Shown: piece by piece, positions 32,391-42,487 of the stretch
Numbering within the stretch: position 1 is the stretch's first letter
Layout: every line of letters begins with the position of its first letter
Assembly (NCBI GenBank): GCA_047967505.1
Contig: CM106541.1
DNA: 64,000 nt
Reading direction: 5' to 3' (one strand)
From: Dipteris shenzhenensis
Lineage: Eukaryota > Polypodiophyta > Polypodiopsida > Gleicheniales
Made by a program: the position numbers and the translations under genes
The notes under the pieces: model-generated
Seen by the model: the letters and a program-made list of their open reading frames with translations, nothing else
Database searches by the model: none
Told to the model about the DNA's origin: nothing

Positions 32391-33401
32391 ATGCAGACCC
32401 AAAACATTGTTGCAGGATTGCCTAAATTCAAGGTTGCAGAAATGCATAAGGTGTGTGAAGCCTGTCAATTTGGAAAACAAGCAAGGAAACCATTTCCTAG
32501 ACATGTTCAAGAGAGTAAGAAGCCATTGGAGTTAATCCACTCTGATGTGTGGACTAGTAAAGCTGTATCTATTGGAGGCTATCATTATTTTGTCACTTTT
32601 ATTGATGACTACAGCAGAAAAGTTTGGGTGCATTTTATGAAAAAGAAAAGTGAAGTGTTTGGGCATTTCAAAGCTTTTAAAGCTATGGCTAAAAAAGAAA
32701 TAGGCCTGCAAATAAAATGCCTAAGGTCAGATGGAGGGGGAGAGTACCTCTCAAATGAGTTTGCAAGGTTCCTGCAAGAGCATGGCATAAAGCAGTAATA
32801 TTCATGTAGTCATACCCCACAGCAAAATGGACTTGCAGAAAGCAAAAACAGGCATATTGGAGAGGTATCTCGGGCCATGCTAAATGAAAAAGACCTCCCA
32901 GATTATTATTGGGCTGAAGTAGTTGCTACAGTAGTTTACATAATGAACAAGACTCCCGCTGCAGCAATACATGGCATGACGCCAGAGGAGATGTATAATG
33001 GTAGGAAACCAGATATTTCTCATTTGAAAATTTTTGGTTGTATTGCCTATGTTCATGTGCTAGATGAGTTGAGGTCCAAGTTGGATCCAAAAGCTGAGAA
33101 GTGCATCTTTATTGGTTATTCTCTACAGCAGAAAGGGTATAGATGCTATAACCCTTCTACTCGTAAGTTTACAGTGAGCAGAGATGTTGTTTTTGATGAG
33201 ATGAGTAGCTGGTATAAACCAGTAAATGTGATTGATGATGTAGATGCACAAAATGGTAATGCTGCACAGAATTCACAGCAGCAATCACAAAATATTAGTG
33301 GACCTACAGTGTCCTCTAGCAGTGGTTCACATACTTTGCCATGGACAAGCAGATTGAGATCAGGAGAATCTCCTCAAAGCAATGCAGATAGTGGTATGTA
33401 G
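32391..33401 (+). pseudogene. Ty1/copia integrase
   Basis: The zinc-binding part ends with KVCEACQFGKQARKPFPRH. The catalytic core has HSDVWTSKAVSIGGYHYFVT FIDDYSRKVWVHF (first D), LRSDGGGEYLSNEFARFL (second D) and, after a TAA at 32796 that replaces a Gln position, HTPQQNGLAESKNRHIGEV (the E). LNEKDLPDYYWAEVVATVVY and FGCIAYVHVLDELRSKLDPK, KCIFIGYSLQQKGYRCYNP complete the family's C-terminal part. The last open stretch stops at a TAG at 33399. Confidence 0.92.
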
Positions 33402-33437
33402 GTATCACGAAAAGGAAAAGAGAAGGTAGATCAGCCC

Positions 33438-34182
33438 ATGTTTGATGTGAATGTAGGTCACTCTTATGTGGATGGTGAATCCAGTGGCTCTGAACAGAGC
33501 ATTGATGATGAGTTGGATATTCCTTCTGTTGTTACACCTGGAGTAAGGAAGACCAGGGATGTTTTGAGAGCACCTGGTAGTGAGCCTATTTTGCGCAGGT
33601 CTACCAGAGTCAAGTATCCTGTGGATAGGCTGAAATATGATGGATTTACAGCATTCACTATGCCTATATGGTCAAAGTGATACAAGACCAGAACCCACTT
33701 CTTTTGAGCAAGCCATGGGAAAAGAAAAATGGGAGAAAGCCATGGATGAAGAAATGGATGCCTTGGAAGCAAATGCTACATGGGAATTGGTGCCTTTGCC
33801 TAAAGACAAGAATGCACTTGGCTGTAAGTGCGTTTATAAGGTGAAGCACAACGCAGATGGTTCTGTGAACAGATACAAGGCAAGATTAGTTGTCAAGGGG
33901 TATGCACAGACATATGGCATTGATTATGAAGAAACATTCAGTCTGATTGCAAGGATGGCAACCGTAAGAGCAGTAATTGCTATGGCTGCATCAAAGGGAT
34001 GGTCTTTACATCAGATGGATGTAAAGAATGCCTTCTTGCATGGTGATTTGGAAGAGGAGGTCTTTATGGAGCAGCCACTAGGTTATGTTCATGCTATTCA
34101 TCTTGAGTTTGTTTGCAGGTTGAAGAAAGCCTTGTATGGCTTGAAGCAAGCACCTAGAGCATGGCCTGACAAGATAGGATAG
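33438..34182 (+). pseudogene. Ty1/copia linker and N-terminal reverse transcriptase
   Basis: A Ser/Asp-rich linker ([38 protein letters not shown]) is followed by two one-base shifts between about 33655 and 33700. The RT start is then in a new frame: [80 protein letters not shown] and [15 protein letters not shown] (RVT_2). TAG at 34180 sits where Gln would be expected. Confidence 0.93.
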
Positions 34183-35274
34183 TATCTTGTCACTATTGGC
34201 TTTCAGATTTCCAAGGCAGATTTCTCACTTTATGTGAGAAAAATAGAGAAAGATATTATGCTGCTTGTCATTTATGTTGATGATTTGATCATCACAGGTG
34301 ATAGTGATGAAGATATCCTTCATGTGAAAATGCTATTGAAGCAGAAGTTTGAGATGAAGGATTTGGGAGAGCTACGTTATTTCTTGGGCATTGAGGTGAT
34401 TAGATCACCAAGTGGGATACGGCTCTTGCAGAGGCAGTATGGATTGGACATGCTGTCCAAATATGGGATGACAGGCTGTAAGCCTATTTCAGTTCCTTTG
34501 GAGCAGAATGCGAAGCTGAGCGCAGATGCAGGTGAGCTTTTGGAAGACCCTACTATGTATAGATGCATAGTAGGAAGTTTGATTTATATGACTATTACCA
34601 GGCCAGATTTGAGCTATGCTATTGGGTTGGTAAGTCAGTTTATGCAGGCTCCAAGGAAACCGCATTTGGATGCCACTAGATGCATACTCAGGTATGTGAA
34701 GTCCACATTACAGTATGGACTATTTTATGAGGCTGGGGTTCAGATACAGTTGCATGGATACACTGATGCTGATTGGGCTAGTAGTATTTCTGATAGACGA
34801 TCTACCAGTGGATATGTGTTCTCTTTTGGAAGTGCTGCAGTCACTTGGAGCAACAAGAAACAGCCTACAATTGCCTTGTCGAGCACAGAGGCTGAGTACA
34901 GGGGTGTAGCAATGGCTGCATGTGAGGTAGCTTGGTTGCATAAGCTACTTTATGATATGCATCAGTCTACAGATGGGCCAGTTGTCATTTACTGTGACAA
35001 CATGAGCAGTATACACTTGGCAAATAACCCAGTCTATCATGCTAGAACAAAGCACATTGAGGTGCATTATCACTATGTGCGGGAGAAGGTTTTACTAGGT
35101 CTTATTGATCTAGTTTATGTCAGTATAGAGGATCAGTTAGCTAACATATTCACGAAGGCATTGGGCACAGAGAAGCTGCGCAAGTTCAGAGACCTGCTTG
35201 GTGTGCAGGAATTGGGATTGAGCTCGAGGGGGAGTGTTGAGATATCGAGCTCCACTCATGATATGCCAGGGTGA
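34183..35274 (+). pseudogene. Ty1/copia reverse transcriptase C-part and RNase H
   Basis: Same frame as the preceding part. The polymerase motif YVDD is at 34273-34284, followed by KFEMKDLGELRYFLGIEV, RQYGLDMLSKYGMTGCKPIS and VGSLIYMTITRPDLSYAIGL. The RNase H domain shows DADWASSISDRRSTSGYVFS, ALSSTEAEYRGVAMAACEVA and IYCDNMSSIHLANNPV, TKHIEVHYHYVREKVL. This 346-codon stretch is open and looks the best preserved of the element. It ends near the PPT. Confidence 0.95.
35228..35234 (+). other. Polypurine tract of the Ty1/copia element
   Basis: GGGGGAG, within GAGGGGGAG, directly precedes the TGTTGAGATATCG start of the right LTR. Confidence 0.9.
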
Positions 35275-35576
35275 CCGTTGTGCATTTATGTCACCAACTT
35301 GTTAGTTGCAGTACACCACCCATGAATAATAGCTGGATGACAACTATCCTTATCTACTCTAGTTCATGGCTCAGTTAGTATGCCACCTTAGTTAGCTGAG
35401 TTTGGTTTGAGACCCACATATAGGGTTCTCCTATTTCTTTGTACTAGAGTTCTTTTGGCTTACACAACTAAGAAGAGGAAAAGTGTTTTCAGCCTCCACC
35501 TTTGTGTGTATTCCCCCATTGTGTATGTGAGAAAGCCACAAGTGAGACTCCTTCCTTCTCTCCCACTATCTTCACA
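35235..35576 (+). repeat. 3' LTR of the Ty1/copia element
   Basis: 342 bp, TGTTGA...TTCACA with TG/CA termini. It includes the complete 5' portion that the left LTR has lost. The right flank CCAAGTGTGTTATCC is satellite DNA in mid-unit. Confidence 0.95.
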
Positions 35577-37375
35577 CCAAGTGTGTTATCCAAACAAGTA
35601 CTTATTGGATGAGTGCACCACTTTGCACACAATGCAATCCCATCTATGTTGATGAATGTGCAAAGTATGGTGCCCATCGGATATGATTTTCATGGTTGAT
35701 CACTGATTAAACACCGTTTTTCACTGAGTGTGATGCACAATCATAAAAAACACACTCTTCGGTGTGTTATCCAAACAAGTACTTATCGGATAGGCGTACC
35801 ATTTTGCATGCAAGTAAATAAAAATTAGGTTGAGGTGTGCAAAAAGTATTGTGCCCATCAGATATGCTTTTCTTGGTCGATCACACATTAAACACCGTTT
35901 GCCCCCCATTGTGTCATGCACAACCATAAAAAAATATGCTCCTAAGTGTGTTATCCAAACAAGTACTTATAGGATGGTAATGTAGCTTTACACAGGTCTC
36001 AATACCAACTACTTTGAGGCATTTTCAAAGTATCATGTCTATTGGATATTCTTTGCATGGTCAAACATGCATTAAACACCATTTTCTCCCGAGTGTTATG
36101 TATAACTGTCCACCAAAAACATGCTCCTAGCTATGTTATCTAAACAAGTATTTATTGTATGGGCATTCCACTTTGTAAACACATCAATATTACCTACATT
36201 TAGGTTCATGAAAAGTATCATTCCCATCGAAAATTCTTTGCATGGTCGATCATGCATTAAACACCGTTTTTCCCCGAGTGTGATGCACAATCCTAAAAAA
36301 ACACACTCCTAGGTGTGTTATCCGAACAAGTACTTATTGGATGGGCATGCAACTTTGCACATGAATCAATAACACTCAATACAAGGTGCATGAAAAGTAT
36401 CATGTCCATCAAATATACTTTTCATGGTCGATCACACATTACACACCATTTTCCCTCGAGCGTGATGCACAACCATAAAAAAACATGGTCCTAGGTGTCT
36501 TATTCAAACAAGTACTTATTGGATGGGTGTGCCAACTAGGTTGAGGTGTGTGAAAAGTATCATGCCCATTGAATATGCTTTGCATGGTTGATCACACATT
36601 AAACACGATTTTTTCCCCAGTGTCATGCACAATTAAAAAGAAACATGCTCCTAGGTGTGTTATCCGTCGAACAAGTACTTATCGGATGGGTGCACCACTT
36701 TGGACAGGTATCAATACCACCTACATTTAGGTGCATGCAAAGTATCATGTCCATCGGATATACTTTGCATGGTCGAAAACACATTAAACACAGTTTTCCC
36801 CCTAGTGTTATGCACAACCGTTAAACAGCACGCTCCTAGGTGTGTTATCCAAACAGGTAATTATCCAATGGGCATTCCTCTTTGCACACAATACAATCCC
36901 ACCTACGTTGAGGTGCATGCATAGTATGGTGCCCATTAGATATGGTTTGCATGGTCGATCATGCATTAAACATCATTTTTCCTCGAGTGTGATGCACAAC
37001 ATGCTCTTAGGTGTGTTATTCGAACAAGTACTTATCGGCAAGGATGAATGCGCCACTTTGCAATAAACTTAATACCACCTAGTTTGAGACACATGCAAAG
37101 TATCATGCCCATTGGATATGCTTTTCATGGTCGATCATGCATTAAACACCATTTTTCCCCTAGTGTCATGCACAACCATAAAAAAACACACTCCTAGTTG
37201 TGTTATCACAACAAGTACTTATCATATGGGTGCCCCAATTTGCATGGGACTCTATCCCACCTACCTCAAGGCATGTGAAAATTATTGTGCCCATTGGATA
37301 TGCTTTTCTTGGTCAATCACACATTAAACACCGTTCTTCCCCCAGTGTCATGCACAACGTTAAAATAACATTGGT
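35577..37375. repeat. ~181-bp satellite, array 2 (about 10 units)
   Basis: Same repeat as 28701-29700. The GATATGCTTTGCATGGTCGA landmark recurs near 35680, 35860, 36045, 36228, 36413, 36575, 36757, 36940, 37115 and 37298. One or two units are shortened (36413-36575 is about 162 bp). The short open frames here are all repeat-derived. Confidence 0.93.
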
Positions 37376-37533
37376 TTTTCATAACCATGTTGGACATTAA
37401 TGGTCAAAAAAACTTGAAACTTGGTAGGGCTCTAATAAGTGATGGCACAAATATTTTGTCTAGTTTTTATTTCATTTGAGGAGCATAGCATAATGGTTTA
37501 CGGTAGACAACCCTTTTTTGGCCACACCGCGAG
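37376..37533. other. Spacer before MITE copy 3
   Basis: AT-rich sequence with no coding signal. Its last eight bases ACCGCGAG (37526-37533) form the left target duplication of the MITE. Confidence 0.6.
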
Positions 37534-37781
37534 CTCGGGGGGGTCACTCATCATATGTAACCCTATCACGTGAGTTCAACAAAAGGATATTTTTTATTTC
37601 TAAAATTTACAGAAATAAATATACATAAGGGACTATTTAAAATAGTTTTGGAAAAAATTTACAGATTTGTATAGAAAAGGGGTACATTTTATTAATGAAA
37701 AATTTATACAGATAAGGGATTTTAGAAATATGCCTTGAACGCACGTGGTATAGAGGGTTTATACATAGTGACCCCCCCGAG
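37534..37781 (+). mobile_element. MITE copy 3 (CTCGGGGGGGTCAC family)
   Basis: 248 bp, more than 90 percent identical by eye to copy 2 at 7249 and in the same orientation. The ends are CTCGGGGGGGTCACTCATCA and its inverted partner. It is flanked by exact 8-bp direct repeats ACCGCGAG at 37526-37533 and 37782-37789. The near-identity with copy 2 indicates fairly recent activity of the family. A full-length source element is not in the window. Confidence 0.95.
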
Positions 37782-37924
37782 ACCGCGAGGTGAAACATTT
37801 TCGATAGGGTAAGTTCAAATCCATTGCTCTATATCTCATAATAAAAAGAGACTTTATATCACTTTCAATGAAATTGTACCCAATAACCATATTGAATCTT
37901 GTCCCATAAATAGCTCTATACATG

Positions 37925-38075
37925 CAGGGTTTCGGGTTTAGGGTTTAGTGTTTAAGAGTTTAGGATTTAGGGTTTAGGAATTAAATGTTTAAAGTTTAGG
38001 ATTTATGGCGGTTAAGATGTTTTGGTATTAATTGCTTAAAGTTTAGGATGTAGGGTTTAGGTTTAATGCCTTCTC
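37925..38075. repeat. Degenerate TTTAGGG telomere-like stretch
   Basis: GGGTTTCGGGTTTAGGGTTT and later AGGATTTAGGGTTTAGG words on the plus strand, decaying into looser AT-rich copies. The 7-bp TTTAGGG unit is the common plant telomere type. Confidence 0.7.
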
Positions 38076-38159
38076 TACTAGTTTTGATATAAAAGTTATT
38101 AAGTAATAATAAGCTCAATGATTATTTATTGTGTCTTTTTTTGAGTTGCTAATCTATTT

Positions 38160-38477
38160 TTGTACATAAAACAGGTATTCACCCTAATAGAGGGTATGGA
38201 TGTGGTGTTATATAAGAAGAATGAAGTGGTGGCTTTTGGACGAATTCATAGTCTTGATCCTATGAATGTGTGTCATTTCCAACGTTGTGGTGAGAGAAGA
38301 TGTGTAGTGATAATCACCAACGTTGTAAATCCTGAAGTACATTTAAAATATTCACATGGAGACTATGTGACATATTTGATATGTAAGCACACAGAACGTT
38401 TTGGGACCAAGACAAAATTGTTCCAAAGACATACTTTCAAGATATCAAGAAAACTTATTTTGAGGGGGAAAAAGTAG
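38160..38477 (+). pseudogene. N-terminal open segment of the DUF7869-like pseudogene
   Basis: 105-codon open frame beginning near a splice-like TTTTTGTACATAAAACAG and reading FTLIEGMDVVLYKKNEVVAF, HFQRCGERRCVVIITNVVNP and KYSHGDYVTYLICKHTERFG. It has no known motif that I can name. It is followed after two bases by a second open frame (38480-38878), so a frameshift or tiny intron separates them. Confidence 0.45.
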
Positions 38478-38880
38478 AGATGTTATCTTGCTCCAAAGAA
38501 GTTTTACCAATTGGCAACTTTAAGGGCTATGCTCATAGTTTTCTCTGTATAGTGGAGATAATTAAGTTGACTAGTGCAGGTGTCATTGAAAATGCAATAG
38601 ATAGTACTTCACATCTAGACGTCCATAATACTACGTCTCATCTACAAGTTCATAGTACTTGTAAATGGGGGTTAGCTTTCTTAAAATCAAGTTTGCCAAA
38701 GACAGTTTCCTTCAATGTCATGGAAGACACAATAGAATATTATCAGAAGAAAAGGACTATAACACAAATGGGATCCAAATTGATAACAAGCTATAGTAGT
38801 GATCAAGAGTATCATAGTGGCATGGTCACAGGTATTGAGGACATTATAATAATAGATGTTGATGCAAAAAAGGTTTAATG

Positions 38881-39170
38881 TGTTGCAAGTGACTCAAATA
38901 TACTCACTGGTATAGAAGACTTGTCTTGTGTTGCAAGTGACTCGAACAGGCTTACTGGTATAGAAGACTTGTCTTATGTTGCAAGTGACTCAAACAGGCT
39001 CACTGGTATAGAAGACTTCTCCTGTGTTGCAAGTGACTTGAATAGGCTCACTGGTATAGAAGACTTGTCCTGTGTTGCAAGTGACTCGAATAGGCTCACT
39101 GGTATAGAAGACTTGTCTAGTGTTGCAAGTGACTCAAACATGCTTACTGATATAGAAGACTTGTCTTGTG
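38881..39170. repeat. 48-bp coding minisatellite (six units)
   Basis: Six tandem 48-bp units, each translating to a 16-residue motif close to CVASDSNRLTGIEDLS. Units differ by only one to three bases, so the expansion is recent relative to the rest of the gene. The 48-bp length keeps the frame. Confidence 0.95.
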
Positions 39171-42008
39171 TTGGGAATAATAAGATGGGACCACAAAGAA
39201 AAATACATGCAAAGATCGATGGGATAAGTGATGCAATAATAGGAATTGATGATATTAGTGACAATGGTCATGATGTTACCACTCAAATGTAGGGCAAAGG
39301 GGGCAGAGAATCCAAGACTTGTCATGTCATTCGTAATATTGTTGCTAGCATGCCAGAGAATATAGATGGGAGAACCTTGAGTTATGAAGGAGAAAGAGTT
39401 CAACCACAAAATTTAAGAGGCATTGGCAAAAAATTGACATCAATGGACGTGTCTACTAGATTGCCATTTCCAAGATATTATAAGGCATCAAATAGTTCTC
39501 AGGCCCACATAGCATTTGATTATAGAGATGAAGATTCAAGGAAAATGGATTCGAGGTTTGATGGTCTTACAACTGGAAAACCCAAGACACTATTTACAAA
39601 AAGAAAGTATGTGAGTGTGAAGAGGCAAAGAATCATGGCATCAATTTTAGAACCAAAGAGACATGTAATGTTATCCGAGGAGAATATGGAAAGGATGCTT
39701 ATGCGAGTTTGTTGCAAGAGACTTTGCATTATAAAAGTTAGAAAGATGATTGTGCAGCAATACACCTTGGTATTGGGACTAAGATAGGGGCTAATAGACA
39801 TAACTATCTTCTTCAAGAGTTTTCATGCTTTCTTCATCCAGGCACACTGATCAAGATTTGAGCACAAGACATTGTAAACCTAGATTAAAACCCATGGTTA
39901 ATGGGAGACCCATTTGCAATCGAGGATATCAATGGTTAACTGGACTATCACATGGCACATACTGGACCATTTGGGTAGAGGTGAAAGAAAAAGTGGTTCA
40001 TACAATTCATGGAAATACCTACAAGCTTAAATGCCATGGAAGCACTATAAATGCAACCGCAACATTAAAGCAAGTTCTCGAAGACCATGCATTACCACAG
40101 CCTCATCTTCAACAAACAATGCTAGATGGACCTGTCGAATGTCAAAAAAATCTTCCTTTGGGAATGACAAAGAAGGTCGTCCTAGAAACTGTCAATAAAA
40201 CTTTACAAGACAAAGATGAGAGCATGATTTCATGATCAACCTTGTACAAAATTTGGCATAGAGATTTTTGCCATGTCAAGACACCATTAAAGCAAAGGAT
40301 GTCAAAATGTAAGACATGTGATGAGTTAAAAGATGCCATTGAACATAGTAAATATGAGCAACAGCGAGGAAGATATATAAAATGGTGATCAATCCATTTA
40401 TGTCATGTGCAAGATGCTCAAAAGTTGTATGCTTTTTGGAGAGAGGAAGCTATTTCACATGTCGATAAGTCCATGTGCATCACCATTGATGGCATGGACC
40501 AGAATACAATAACTTTGCCACGAGATAGACATATCCCACTGGCATTGGAGGGCAAACATGGACTAAAAACACACTTGTGTGGAGTATTAGTACATGGATA
40601 CCGAATCTTTTATGATGTATGGATTGATAGTTTGCATGACCATGATAGTAAGTAGGTTGTTACATCAATCATGAAAGCAATAAGAAAGGTAAAAAATGCT
40701 CGTGGATGTTTACCTAACACGTTGCAAATACAAGCTGATAATTGTTGGATAGAGAACAAGAATAAATATATATTTTCTTTATGCTCTATGTTGGTTGGTT
40801 TGAAAATATTTGAAGAAGTGGAAGTTGGCTTTCTTCTTGTCAGCCATACACATGAAGACATAGATCAAATCTTTAGTGTTATCTCTAGTGAGTTGAGGTC
40901 AATGGATGTTTTGACAATGGAGGATATGCTATTTTGAATTGGGAAAAAAATTGGAGGGTCTCGCAAGGAAGAATCAAAAGTGGGTATCTTAGAGAGGATG
41001 GTAGATTGGAGAGCATTCATAGAGCCACATTTACAAGCAGGAGATGATGCCCTAATAGGACACAAATCCACACTAGTTTCAGTTTTACATGCATAACAAT
41101 ATTCCAGTGATGCAATGCAAGAACTACTCAGTAGATGGAGATCATTTATGGAGTGAGTCATATGCTTTATTACAACGAATAATTCCATTGGAGGAAACTA
41201 GTTTTGTTCTTGCAAAAAACAAATTACTTGACATAAATGAAAGGAAAGGCTTGAAAGCCTTCATTAAACATCTTCAAAGGATGATGCAGAAATATCTTGA
41301 GCAATTAACTAAGAATTTGGAGACAATTAAATGAATTGAAGCACTTATCCAATCTTTAGAAAGACAAGAAAACTTAATGAGAATTGAATACTATGAATCT
41401 TTTTGGCCGAAACAAGCTAGGTCACCAAGTTTTCCTTTTAATATAAATATGTTAGTAGATATGGAGGAAGCAGAGGAATGCCTTTTACCTCGAAAATATT
41501 GTGGCAGGAATGGAGACAAACTCTTACCAAAGTTTATACCATCTAATGAGATTGAAGAGGGTCTATTTGTTACAGTTTGGGCATCTGATCCAGATTCAGA
41601 GTTGGATGACCAAGGTGGACCAATTTGGGTTGCAAAGGTTGCTAAGGGATGACAAGGGAACTTCTATAACATTCATAGCTTTATGGTATGAACCAAAGCC
41701 ATTGAAAAATCTCCTGAGAAGATATACAATAAAGCAACTCTATGAGGGATGCTCGCAAAAGAAATGTGAATGGGTTCCAAATAATGAGGGATAAACCAGA
41801 GGTGGAAGTCAGTAGCATTATTCATTGTTGGAAATCGAGGACACAAAGTTTTAAAAAGAAGCATGGATACAATGTTGAAAAATGTATCACAATCCCTGAT
41901 CCAAGTCGTGTCCATATTAAACATCATTTGGCAAGACTTGACCCATCAAGCGCAAATACATTACATGAATCTGATGACTCTGAACGAGATTCAGATGCAT
42001 AAGATATG

Positions 42009-42200
42009 TTTTGTATGCTTTTTTCCATACAAAACGGTGTATCTATACACTACCAATAAGATAATGTATTATATGCTTTGTTTTAAAAAAAAAGGGTGTA
42101 TCTATACACCACTTATATATTAAATCAACAAAGCTCTTTTTTTTCAAAAAAATGGTGTATCTATGCACCACGTATATGTTGAATTCAACAAACTCTTTTC
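42009..42200. repeat. GGTGTATCTATACACC palindromes
   Basis: ACGGTGTATCTATACACTAC, GGGTGTATCTATACACCACT and TGGTGTATCTATGCACCACG lie within 170 bp directly after the DUF7869-like pseudogene. They are nearly self-complementary and resemble the GGTGTACATATACACC cluster at 44600-44880. Such paired clusters could be subterminal repeats of one element that spans both. Confidence 0.7.
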
Positions 42201-42487
42201 ATATAGTGTCATATTTTCACTTTATCAGCATAGTGTTAAAATTGAACTAGAGTTAGGAGACTACTATTATTAATATTCTTATTATTATAGTTATTGGATG
42301 GGGGCACCATGCACAAGTTTGGGAATTATAGCTTCATTGATGCATAGTTTTTTTAATTAGAGGTCACCACTTGACTTTTTAGCTTAATAAGGCCATATTT
42401 GTATATAAGTGACCCATTTAGTGCTCTAAAAAACCCAATTTTTGAGCTCACTAAGTGAAGTTGAGTGGAGATGATATGCTCCAAAAA
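42201..42487. other. No recognised feature
   Basis: AT-rich spacer between the palindrome cluster and the terminal-inverted-repeat element. Nothing assigned. Confidence 0.3.

Larger units (their letters stand above)
30145..35576 (+). mobile_element. Ty1/copia LTR retrotransposon, inactive
   Basis: LTRs at 30145-30385 (left, truncated) and 35235-35576 (right, 342 bp), a PBS at 30386, a PPT at 35228-35234, and a gag-protease-integrase-RT-RNase H order typical of Ty1/copia on the plus strand. The polyprotein is cut by at least nine stop codons and two nearby frameshifts. The left LTR lacks about 85 bp at its 5' end and about 27 bp internally compared with the right one. The right flank is satellite sequence but the left flank is the dispersed repeat, so the locus was rearranged after insertion and no target duplication can be shown. 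Confidence 0.95.
38160..42002 (+). pseudogene. DUF7869-like protein (putative DDE-type transposase) pseudogene
   Basis: Open segments in three frames join into one plus-strand gene-sized remnant. The recognisable core at 40407-40937 reads SMCITIDGMDQNTITLP, KHGLKTHLCGVLVHGYRIF, NTLQIQADNCWIENKNKYIF and GFLLVSHTHEDIDQIFS. I associate this layout with DUF7869 from memory. IDGMDQ, ADNC and HEDID would place D, D and E as in a DDE nuclease, which is inference. Upstream is the pair VKTPLKQRMSKCKTCDEL; downstream is VMQCKNYS with a C-terminal SSIIHCW. Stops at 40233, 40386, 40653, 40935, 41074 and 41335 plus frameshifts inactivate it. A 48-bp repeat expands its N-terminal half. Confidence 0.65.
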
